Part shown: positions 49,396-59,576 of the stretch, one piece after another
Layout of the letters: every line of letters begins with the position of its first letter
Position numbering within the stretch: the first letter of the stretch is position 1
DNA from: Pelomyxa schiedti
Lineage: Eukaryota; Evosea; Pelobiontida; Pelomyxidae
Reading direction: 5' to 3'
Assembly (NCBI GenBank): GCA_020536535.1
Contig: JAHLWZ010000733.1
Location: 100,725-164,724 of the forward strand
DNA: 64,000 bases
The notes under the pieces: model-generated
Databases searched by the model: none
Seen by the model: the letters and a program-made list of their open reading frames with translations, nothing else
What the model was told of the DNA's origin: nothing
Translations under genes and position numbers: made by a program

Positions 49396-52300
49396 ATGTC
49401 GGCGCCGCCACCCCCGCCACCGCCCCCAGCCAAAACGACGAGGCAGGGAAGTAATGCCACCGCCTCCCTTGCTCCTGTGACATCGGCAACTTGCGCTCCT
49501 TCGAGTATGCCGGGGAGTAAGATCATTGGCCGTGTTGCTCAAGTGATGGCGTCTCTGGATCTGGAATCTAAGTTTAAGTTGCTCTCTGGCCAGACCGCTT
49601 GGTCTACGAGAGCAGGTAACTCACACCCATCATTTTTTCCCTCTATCTCTCTTCGTCTCTTTCCTTCCCTCTGGCTGAATGGCTTAGTGACATGAAATGG
49701 GCGGGGGTGTGTCAAAATAGTTAGGGAGTCCTTCCCACAATTGAAGTTGGTGGATGGTTCATGTGGTGCGCGCGGGAGTGGGTGCCCCGATTACCCAAGT
49801 TGCTTACTTCCATGCCCGGCAGCCATGGCTTGCACTTGGGACCCTGAATTGGTCTATAAACTATGCAAGGTTTGCAACTGTGATTTATTATTTATAAATA
49901 ACAACTGAATCACAACACGTGTGAAAATTTGAAGACAACGGGGATGGGGGAATCCTCATTGAACTTTCTAGTTCAAAAATGAACTAAATTGATACAGGTT
50001 CTTGGACACGAAACAAAGCTGAAAGGCTCACATATTGTTTTGTCTCCAATGGTTAATATGCAACGGCACCCACTCACTGGAAGGCATTTTGAGTGTTTTT
50101 CAGAGGACCCATTTCTGACTCATGTAATGGGTACCGCGTATGTGAAAGGAGTTCAATCTGAGGGTGTTGGGTGTTGCTTGAAGCATCTCGTATGCAATGA
50201 CTGTGAATTTCAGAGGACAACAATGAGTTCTGTAGTGATTGACAGAGCTTTGAATGAGGTCTATCTTCTACCATTTAGGAGAGTTATCACTGATTCAAAG
50301 TACCTTTTACCCCCCTTCCTACTCTTCTCACATATTATGCAGCCCATGGTCACTCATGACATCCTATAATAAGCTTAATGGAGTCTACACAAGTGAAAGC
50401 CCGCTTCTTGAAGATATTCTTCGGAATCAATGGCAATATGATGGACTGGTTGTGAGTGATTGGTATGTAGATTTCACTTGACTTGTGTACTTTCACTGAA
50501 AAGTCTTCGTAGGGGTGGTGTTTACAGTCCCTCAGCACTTGTTACTGATCTCGTAGACCTTGAGATGCCTGGTCCAGGAAAGTGGATGTCTCCCACCGCC
50601 GTCCAATATGCCTTCAAATCAGGACAACTGACAGAATCACTTCTGAACAAAAAAGTTGTGCGCCTCTTGACTGCCATGGATAGGGTTGGCTTATTGGCAC
50701 ACCCAGAAGTCATCACTGAATCCACCCAAGATAGAGAATCAGATAGACTGCTTTTGCGTAAGACTGCTGCCGAATCAATTGTCCTCTTGAAATATGATAA
50801 CTCCTGCGCATTACCACTACAAGCTGGCAATATCTCGAAGTAAGCATTAAGTCTTTTTTCCAAATACTTACTCTTACTCCAAGTAGAGGAATTGCTGTCA
50901 TTGGTGAACCCGCATTGTACGGGCTCGAATGGGCTGTTGCAGTAGGAAGTTGTCAGTTATTCCCACACTATGTCGTTTCCCCTGTTGATGGTAGGAAAAT
51001 ATCTAGCTTATCTATCAACTAACCTATTGACAGCCATTTTCGAACACTGCAAGATGGCCCACGTACCCGCATTCTATGAACCAGGTTGCATGTTCCACAA
51101 TACGGTCCCCTGCATGCCCTCCTCCTGGTTGAGGCCCCAGGAAGACAGCACAACACATGGACTGCATATCACTTACTTTAAAGACATCGAGATGACACAA
51201 GTGGCCCATTCTTCTATTTCTAGGCAGACGTATTGGAAGTGGACAAGGAACCAATTTCCAACCATTCCCCTTGCTTGCAGAATTGAGGCCGTTCTTTCCT
51301 CACCTTTCACAGGAACACACCACTTATTCCTGGAAGGATCGGGTATTAGAAAATTGTTCCTCAATAACAACCTCCTTCTCCACAGTTCGTTAAAGTAAGG
51401 CTCCCACAAGGAATAGTTCATAACTGGTCAAAAGGAAAGCACCTGTCGTTCTCGAATTTGGGCATATGTACAATCTCAGAATCGAGGTTGTTTCTACTGA
51501 AAGTGAACCGCGTGGCCTTTGGTCACTACAACTTGGATGTCTTCCCCCCCTGTCTGATGATCCCCTTCAATCTGCTGTTTCTGCTGCTCAGCGAGCAGAT
51601 GTTGCCATTATTTTTGCGGGACTAGGCTGGTATAAAAACGAAGTTCGCTTATTCATCTAAGTCTACTCTTAGCAATTTTGAAGGCGAAGGTCTGGACAGA
51701 ACTCGCTACGAACTTCCCGGGAAACAAGATGAACTTATCTCGAAAGTAGCTGCTGTTAATCCAAACACCTTTGTTGTAGTTGTTGGAGGTGGTCCCGTTG
51801 ACATGACCAAGTGGTGGAATAAAGTTCCAGCGATCTTCCATGTGATGAAAACTTTTCCTAATTCTGCATTGCTGATAATAAACCTTAGGCATGCTATCTT
51901 GGACAAGAATATGGCAACGCTATATCCGATGTTCTATTTGGTACTGTTAATCCATGTGGAAAACTACCCTTTTCCATACCAATGTCTATAAGGGATACCC
52001 CAGCTTTTACCTCCTTTCCTGGAGAAAATTCAGAGGTATCCACTCCCATCCATATTCTTAACTTAACTTTTTTCAGATATTATACTGTGAGGGTGAATTT
52101 ATTGGTTATAGGTGGTATGATAAAAGAAGAATACAACCACTGTGTGCGTTTGGGAGTGGCTTGTCCTACACCCAATTCAAACTACAGTTCTGCCCCTAAT
52201 TTGTCATTCCATCAAAGAATAATCTCTCTCCTTTCAGGAACCTGTTATACCCTGAGACTGTTGCTCAGAACAGCGCTTCTATCCCAATTTCTCTGGAAGT

Positions 52301-52639
52301 TCTCAATGTGGGCAAGTATGGTGGAAACCATGTTGTGCAAGTATACACCAAAATTCCTTCCTCGCGCCTTGTGCGGCAGTTGGTTGCGTTCACCAAAGTG
52401 AATGTTCCACCAGGCCAATCACAAAGAATAACAATCTACATTGACACGCGGGACTTGGCAACATACAGGAAAGGACTTGGCTGGGCCGTACTTCCCGGCC
52501 CCTACAAGGTATCATCCCAATCACTCAAGTACAATGAAAATGACCATAAGATTGCAACAGATGTACATAGGCTCGTCTTCGGTAATAACACCATGCACAC
52601 TCAAAACAACTATCACCCTAAATTAAAGGCCACCAATAA
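49396..52639 (+). CDS. GH3 beta-glucosidase-like enzyme
   Basis: The start MSAPPPPPPPPAKTTRQGS has no signal peptide. Exons give LVDGSCGARGSG, GSHIVLSPMVNMQRHPLTGR and HFECFSEDPFLTHVMGTAYV. They continue with GVGCCLKHLVCNDCEFQR, MTSYNKLNGVYTSE, DGLVVSDW (nucleophile Asp) and the C-terminal sandwich AAESIVLLKYDNSCALPL. A PA14-like insert (HGLHITYFKD ... EGSGIRKLFLN) comes next. The end has NPCGKLPFSIP, GYRWYDKRRIQPLCAFGSGLSY and a fibronectin III-like domain (LEVLNVGKYGGNHVVQVY; ITIYIDTRDLA). Domain order is that of PA14-containing family 3 beta-glucosidases. The stop is at 52639 if two short introns near 52508-52628 are used; otherwise the frame runs to 52688. Missing signal peptide suggests cytosolic action or an unseen upstream exon. 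Confidence 0.88.
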
Positions 52640-52640
52640 A
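52635..52640 (+). terminator. Candidate poly(A) signal overlapping the GH3 stop
   Basis: AATAAA overlapping the favoured stop codon TAA of the GH3 gene, 71 bases before the next start codon. Confidence 0.3.
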
Positions 52641-52710
52641 AGTGCTTCGTGGAAACATCTTTTTTGGTGTCGTTTCAATAGACAGTAAAGAAAAAAACAA
52701 ACTGGGAGGA

Positions 52711-54493
52711 ATGGGGTCGTCTGGGTCTTCAAACAAGGAGCCAAGTGGTTGGGAGAGAGAAGCCGAGGGAAGTGCCGGGAAAATTGTACTTATGGGTTGT
52801 GGGGAGACCGGCAAAGCAACGTTCTACAGACACATTTCATTTTTGTTGTTGAATGAGGCTCCTGATGTGCCTGTGAGTTTTTTTTTTTTTCCCAAGTACC
52901 TGATAGTGAATATCATTGTAATTTTTCACAATTTTTTTAGGAGGATGCACGCAGGGTATATAAGAGTTCCATGCAATTTTTTTGTGCCAAAACTGCATGT
53001 TGTATAGCACATAGAACTGATATAGATCTACAACCCAGTGCCAGGGTTTGGCTTTTAAAAACTTAAGACTGTTTTGACTGGAAAAAGGCTGCTGCTGAAG
53101 AATTGAAACCAATAGAGCCAAATAACCTGGTAACTAGCAATGTATTTGACATTCAGACTCAAGTCCTTTCGGTGTTAACTGATCCTTCAGTCCTCCCTTT
53201 CCTTCGTAACGTGTGTTAGAACATCTTGTGATTTCTTGTTTTTTGAATATTAAAAAAAGAGATACGAAGACCCAGAAACTGAGGGCAAGTTTTTTGCCAA
53301 TGCAACCTACTATGCTGAAAATTGCAAACGAATTCTTGACGCAGACTACCTACCCACTTTCTCTGATATTATACGTGTGAGAATAAAAACAACCGGCTGT
53401 TCTGAGCGGTTCTTGGTACATTTCTTCTCCAGAATTTGAATACTAAACTTTTGCAGGTTAAAGATAATACCAAATTCCAACTCGTATTACTTGGATCCCA
53501 AAGATCGGAACGCAAGAAGTGGGTGTGTGTGTATCCTGGCACTGATGTGGTGTGCTATGTTGCCTCTCTGATCGAATACAATCAAAAACTTTACGAGGAT
53601 GGAGTCACAAACAGGTACCAATCTTTTTCTGGTAAGGCGAGTTAACAAGATCTAGACTCGCAGAATCAAAAAAAGTCTTTGCAGCACTGCCAACAAATCC
53701 CGAGCTACAAAGTATTCCTTTCGTTTTGTGTCTGAACTTTTTGGACCTTTTCCTGCTCAAAAAGTTGCACCATCCCCCATGCAACAGCCAATTTCTCCTC
53801 GAATTCCAGCAATCACATCCAAAATTACCCCAGCTCACATTTTTATGTGGTGGATCTCAGATCGCAAGTACATTCCATGCTTCATACATTCCCATTCACC
53901 CCTTTTAGATAACGAAGCTCTGGTAATGGGAAACTTTCCTAAAGGGAAGCCCTTAACTAAGCTGGCACGAACCACTTTCGATTCACATCTGAAACTTTTA
54001 CCTGAAGACATCTGGCACCAAGTAAGTCAAAAAAAAGGAAGTAATTGATACATACCGTACCTAGATTTTTTCCTTTTTTGATGCCTCATCTCTCTTTAGG
54101 CTGAGGCTGGTATGCAAAAGCATGCTCTTCCTGATTGACAATGCAGACAGTGTTTGGATGCATCTTGTGTCACGTGCATTGGGCACTAATTTCACCGTAA
54201 GTGACCTACAGCACTTTGCCAGCCTCATTCCCAGTACTTCATTGACCTCTTATTCTCGCTTCTTACCTCCCCAATTAGCATCCGGCCGGCTCAGCACTTA
54301 CCAAGCAGCTTATGTTGTTGTTGGAAAGAACCTCGATATCAGACTGATTGCCAGCTATATTCTTGGTGATAAAGTTGGTCAGATTCCCGTTTTCGTAACG
54401 TGCATGCTGGATTCGGACTGTGTTCAAAGACTGATGAGTATTCTAGTGGACTTGCTGCCAAAAAGAGATACTTCCCAGCCATCCAACAGTTGA
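52711..54493 (+). CDS. Degenerate heterotrimeric G-protein alpha subunit
   Basis: Starts MGSSGSSNKE, a good N-myristoylation context (Gly2, Ser6). Then KIVLMGCGETGKATFYRH (P-loop), a helical domain ending FFANATYYAENCKRI, LDADYLPTFSDIIRVRIKTTG (switch I with the Arg and Thr kept), FQLVLLGSQRSERKKW (switch II), VVCYVASLIEYNQKLYEDGV, MLFLIDNADSV (NKxD position), and FVTCMLDSDCVQRLMSILVD (TCAT position). Family norms are GxGESGKST, DVGGQ and NKxD. Here the P-loop Ser is Ala, the switch II Asp is Leu and its second Gly is Ser, and the NK pair is lost. An insert of about 130 residues separates the YNQ block from the NKxD site, and splicing there is unclear. Likely weak or no GTP hydrolysis. Confidence 0.75.
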
Positions 54494-54658
54494 AAAAACC
54501 AAAAAGACCCATGATTATCCTTGTAATTGAAGAAGCAATAACGATTGCCACCTTTTCTATTACACATTACATATTTATTGTCCACACAGCAAGCATGGTC
54601 CACAAGGTGTGCTTGTAGGATCAAGCATTTATGTGAATTCACGAAGTCCCAACGTGAT

Positions 54659-55549
54659 TCATGACATGTAGTTCACTCTCACACCACTGGTCCCGGCTCT
54701 TTTTTGTGTGTAGTACCACTGCAATATTTCCATTGGGAACCTGGTCTTGAGCAACTCCAGTACACCAACAGGGCACTGCTCCATCAAATTCTCAGCCCCA
54801 CCTCCCACAGCAAAAACATCAGACGTTATACAAAGCCTCTTTGCCACCCACATAGCTGACTCCTCCATCCCCCTCCTACTGGAGTTGCTCCCGCCCCTGA
54901 CGTCATAGCAGTTGTATTTCGCCACGCAATCGCAAAAGAGCTTGTTTGAAAATGCAGCAGGGGGAAGCCACCCGGGCTCCGCCAATTTTCTCAGGGTCCA
55001 GTCAGATACCCTGAGGGCGCTGCATCCAACGGCAGTGCTGAGGATCGTCAGTACGCCGCACATTCGGGATATGCGCAGTACCTTGCGCACCAGAACCGCC
55101 ATTGTGGGAAAGAAAGACTCGGCGACGAGGACGAGGAACTCGTCGGCCTGGCGGGTGTTGCTGAAGTACCCAGTGCTCCCGCTGGTATTTGTGGGCGAAA
55201 TTCCACCCGAGAACAAGCCGGGAAGGTTCACGTTGATCATGCTGAACGCAGTGAATGGAGACGAAGAAGATGACGACAAAGAAGAAGAAGAAGAAGAAGA
55301 ACACGGAGAAAATGAGTGGGTGCAAAAGTCATCGCTGAGGACCCTTGGCACAACGACGGTGCACACGACGTGGGAGATTGAGACTATTTGCTGAACAGAG
55401 AGGTACTGCCGTGGCAATTCTACGTACACCCCACTCCCTCCTGTTGGTCGTGTAACTGCCTCGGTAGTAGTCGTCATCCAACGTTTCGCGTCGTGCTTTC
55501 CGGGAATGAATTCTTCGAAGAAGCACCCATGGGTGGCGGTAAAGGGCAA
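54659..55549 (-). CDS. Single-exon protein of unknown family with poly-Ser tract
   Basis: A 296-residue frame starts MPFTATHGCFFEEFIPGKHD and ends VRVNYMS. It contains a Ser-rich tract (55265-55300), one or two hydrophobic stretches (FFPTMAVLVRKVL; CGVLTILSTAVGC) and a Cys-rich patch (KLFCDCVAKYNCYD). No family recognised. It has no introns and higher GC than neighbours, like the 388-residue gene. A 160-codon frame on the opposite strand (54912-55394) overlaps it; I favour the minus strand because the frame is longer and the Ser tract has the expected third-base pattern, but this is not secure. Confidence 0.45.
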   Translation of the reverse strand: MPFTATHGCFFEEFIPGKHDAKRWMTTTTEAVTRPTGGSGVYVELPRQYLSVQQIVSISHVVCTVVVPRVLSDDFCTHSFSPCSSSSSSSLSSSSSSPFTAFSMINVNLPGLFSGGISPTNTSGSTGYFSNTRQADEFLVLVAESFFPTMAVLVRKVLRISRMCGVLTILSTAVGCSALRVSDWTLRKLAEPGWLPPAAFSNKLFCDCVAKYNCYDVRGGSNSSRRGMEESAMWVAKRLCITSDVFAVGGGAENLMEQCPVGVLELLKTRFPMEILQWYYTQKRAGTSGVRVNYMS

Positions 55550-55612
55550 AGAAAATGGGTTTTTTTTTTGTGTTGGCCGGTTCAGAATCTTGGTGTTGTA
55601 CCTGGCTCTTTA

Positions 55613-58600
55613 CTATCTATCGTTGTTGTCCTCCTCTTCGTCATCATCCTCTGTGGTGACACTCCGGAGTGTTACATCCTCTTCAGCAGGATCCTTCTCG
55701 TCTGGTTCTTCTTCTTCACAGTCAGTGGTGATGGATTGTTCTTCGTTAGCCAATTCTTCATAAGCCTCTGATTCCACTGTTGGCGACCGGGAAGGTGTGT
55801 TGGTCCGGGGCTTCTTGTGTTTGGGTGGTTCCGGCTTCTCATGCTTTTTTGACACAACTGGGGGTCTGATTCGTCCCACTTGCAGGATGAGAACCACTTT
55901 GGAGCAGACCTTGGGGCTGCAAAGTTGTGTGACTATTGGTTTTCCTAGCTCCGACTGGATGAGGAAGATGGAGATGTGTTCATTTGAGTAGTTATCTGTG
56001 GGCAGAGACGGATACGAGTCCTGGGTTTTCTGACAAAATATGAGCCCAAGTGTCCACTCTCGTGTGGGCTTCTGGAGCTTGCCGAGCACCTCTTTAATAT
56101 CACCATTTTTGAGTGGCTCCGCACAGTCCTTGCTTGCCGCGATTACACAGCCTCCTTTCAGGCCAATCTCATCCATATTGCCTGTCATGACAAAATCGTC
56201 TACACATACACCAGGTACCGTCTTGAGGCACTCAAGCCCTCCTGTGAAGGAATCTCCCTGGCCAGAGAGAAATGGTACTATCTGATTGTCAAATAAGGCC
56301 TGAGCGGATTCATTGTAGAGCTGTTGCCATATTGTGCAACACGATTTGTCACTGTCTGGTTCCTCAGGGTGGTATGAATCCTCTGAATTGCCATAAACGT
56401 GAAACAGCAAGGAATGCACAAATTTGGAGAGAGTTTGCCCACCAAACCCCCCACAGTGCGAGGCTGCTGACACAGCCACTCCTGCAAACTGCTCCATCAT
56501 CAATCCACTGTTGCCATCAGACCTTCTTTTGGAGGTGGAGTTGAACCTGGATTTAGCATCTTTGACAACACCCTCAAATTTGCCATAGTTAATCAGTGCA
56601 CTGGAGAAGTTGTACATAGTAGGCCAGGCTTCAACTAAAGGTACTGTCACATTTCCGGAGTTCAAAAATGGAGACAATTTTCCTTCACACCCACACAGGC
56701 TCAAAAAGAGCAAAGGCTCTTCAATGAGACGTGGAAATGTACATCCAAGTTCTGGTGGTGGGTCAGTAACTTCCCTGCTGCCCATTTTGGATGATGTACT
56801 TGTTGTTGTTGAAGATGGTTCTGTCAATAAAGTCTGGTTGTTTCTTCCATTTATTGGCACATAGTTAAGATTGCCGCGATAATTATGCACCTCCCAATAT
56901 AGGACCTTCGCTTCTTCGTCTTCACCTTCTTTTGTTTTTGGATCAGGGACGAATAATCGTGCAAAATGGTGGGAAATGAAATCAGTGACTTCGTTTCTGT
57001 GAGCAGGCAGAAACATCACTATCTGTCCCGCCTGGGCCACCTGTTCCTTCCACATCTCGGGCTTGAGACTTCTCAGCCTTTCATACGACAGAGCAAACAA
57101 CGTGTTCAGTATTGGGACAACACGTGTTTCGCCATCCAGTTCTTCAGAAGGTGGCAGAACTTGCTTCAGTATTTTGAACATCTCAATAACCAGGAGGGGA
57201 CGGCTGTTCGTTGCACAGTAGCTGATAAACTCCCCAAACAACGCATGTATCTTGTTGCATCTTTCCAGAAGCTTCTCAACCTCAGGCACCCAGCAGTTCA
57301 AACTTGCAAGGCACAGTGATGAAGGGTGCGCAAACAAGTGACACCAGATGTAATCTGGGAGATCACAACGTGACCCATTCCCATCCGTAAAACCTGCAAG
57401 CATAGTCACGGCCCTGGAGTTTGTGCCAGACAGGATGACCACAAACCCCAAGACCCTCAGAATGTTGCGTACAAGGCACACTTTTTCGTGATCTCCAGCA
57501 GGTATCTCATCCACAAACACAACTGGCTTCTCGCCAGACCATTCTTTCCGAAATTGGCCGATGGTCATGGGAGCCTGGATGTAAGCCTTACCAAAGTCTT
57601 TCCCCACGAGGGAAAACGGAAGCCTATTAGGGAATGGGTTCTTTGGGAATACTTCGGCGGCAGCAGAAGAATGACTTGAAGACGTGGATGTTACTGCCGT
57701 GGGTGGTTGGGTGTGAAAATTCGTCATCATCCAGTTGAGACATGCCACAGTCCAAAACGGCTGAGATGTGCCACACAAGTTTGAACAGTGGGGCCATGTA
57801 TCTTCGTCATCTTCTTCTGCTTTTGCCCTTGGTTTTCCTTTGCATTTTGCGGTCCAGTCCATATAATCTCTTTCCACACACTCTGTGAATTTGCTTGACC
57901 ACAGCTTCCAACTTCGGTAGATAGCCTGGGAGCTCTTTCTTTTCCACACAATGTAGCTTTTTATTTTTTGCCACAGTAAGGTGTGAGAGGAAAAAAATGC
58001 CATACATGAGGTCCAAGTCCAACGCAAACGCTAACTGAGTTTTCCCCATTCCCGAACTGCCATCCAAAATAATGAACGGCATATCAAGCTCATCTTCACT
58101 AGATTTTTCTGGAATGCCATCGTCCTGGCACCCCCACTCTCCGCCCTTAATAGACTCAATGGCATGTCTCATGTTCCACAAGTTTGTCTCTTTTGTACAG
58201 TTGGCCATTGCCTGTCCAGTTTTGAAGTACTTCATAACAATGTGTTCTATATCTCGTACAAGAACACCTGCCAAAAACCATTGGGACAAGAACATTGAAG
58301 TTGTTGTACGCACCTCTTATTTCTATTGGAGAGTGCCGAGTGATCAGCTGTACAATCATGATGTTTTTTAGCTTTGACGCAATTGCATCATTGCATACAA
58401 CATTAATCTTTTGGGAATGTAAGGTGTTTTTAAAAAAAGGAGCAAACGTGCTGACACAGAAAAGAAACTCACGTTTTTGCTCGAAAGTAAATCCCACATA
58501 TGATGTTTTGGCCTGGACATGCCATTAAAGAGATCGAGAAGTTCCTCTGTCGTGAGTGGGACATAATTTCCAATAATGCTAGGTTTCACGTGCACATGTA

Positions 58601-58688
58601 GATTTTGTGGAATGGGAACCTCAACCCCATCTTTTGAAATCAAGAAGTCACTGCCACCACCTGTTTCTAATTTAGCCTTGAGTGACAT
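55613..58688 (-). CDS. Crinkler/RHS-like P-loop NTPase protein
   Basis: Starts at 58688 (MSLKAKLETGGGSDFLISKD). Exon 2 gives INVVCNDAIASKLKNIM, exon 3 RGVLVRDIEHIVMKYFKTG and FIILDGSSGMGKTQLAFAL, a Walker A motif. A short intron near 57810-57860 shifts frame into the long last exon. That exon has KPVVFVDEIPAGDHEKV (Walker B-like), VVILSGTNSRAVTMLAG, a C-terminal region (GLMMEQFAGVAVSAASHCGG; LGLIFCQKTQ) and an acidic Glu/Asp tail. The order matches the Crinkler-RHS class: an NTPase coupled to a nuclease-like C-terminus, named from oomycete effectors and trypanosome retrotransposon hot-spot proteins but spread across protists. Its role here is unknown. A diverged, broken copy of the C-terminal third lies at 15531-16532. 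Confidence 0.75.
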
Positions 58689-58699
58689 TTAAAAAAGAA

Positions 58700-59305
58700 A
58701 AAAAGAAAACCTTTTGGCAGGGCTGCTATTCTCTTCTTCCTTGTGGTTCGCAGGTGTCGTGCCTGAGGTGGTGTCACTGTTCCCATCCCTGACCCCGACC
58801 CTGACCCCGACACTGGGGCCCCGGTGGAAGCTGGGTCATGACGTGGTGGGGGTGCCTGCAACCCGTGTCTTTGGCTCGGTGTTCTGGCGGTGGACAAGGA
58901 GGAGGCAGATGGTGGCACTTTCCCCGAGCTTATGGGTCCCTCCACCGCGCATTTTTTGGTAATTGCGATCTCTTGTGGGCGAATCAATTTAGAGCGGACC
59001 CCCCTCACTTATTGTCTTACCAACTACCATGAGACCCACGAAGATAGGAATACTGCCTCCCAGCAGCATCAGTGCAGGACCCGCACTGACACCATCTGTT
59101 AGCAGAAGGAAAGGTATTGTTTTTCCCTTATTGTGCATCCAAGACGCAAGGACAGCTGGACTGTGGGCTGTGACGTGCCGGTCCTGTTCCCTTGTTGTGT
59201 CAGGAGTAAGAGCCACACAAGAGCGTTGTTGCCGAATCTACGACACAGCCCGACAGTTGAAGAAGGAAAAAAAAAGAGAAGTTTTAAGGGAACGATCATC
59301 ATCAT
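58700..59305 (-). other. Candidate small membrane-protein gene, unresolved
   Basis: A minus-strand frame reads DRHVTAHSPAVLASWMHNKG, then a hydrophobic stretch TIPFLLLTDGVSAGPALMLL and GGSIPIFVGLMVV, followed by a GT donor. A second frame encodes a Pro/Ser-rich tail with GSGSGSGMG and a basic RTTRKKRIAALPK before the Crinkler-like start. They may be exons of one gene, but no start codon or clean join was found. Family not recognised. Confidence 0.3.
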
Positions 59306-59576
59306 GATCCGGACTCACTAGCAACTCTGCTTCCCTCGCTGTTGCAAATCCCCAAGTCCACTTAATTACTGTTTACCCCTGTTTTCTTGGTAATGCCTGT
59401 TGGTACCAACCCCTCATCCCTTGATGGCTGTTTTTGGCTTGTTGGAAAATCAAAATCAGCGGGATAAAGAAAAAAGAAATAGTGAGGGGGCCGATTTAGA
59501 CGTAGCTCTTTTCCGCTGAGGTGAAGCAGGAATTTTGGTTTTAGTTACGGAAGGAACCTTGGTCCTGTGGCTGACT

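Noticed and set aside
54912-55394. Plus-strand 160-codon frame with acidic run
   Set aside because: It is shorter than the 296-codon minus-strand frame it overlaps and has no splice partners. Left as an unlikely alternative.
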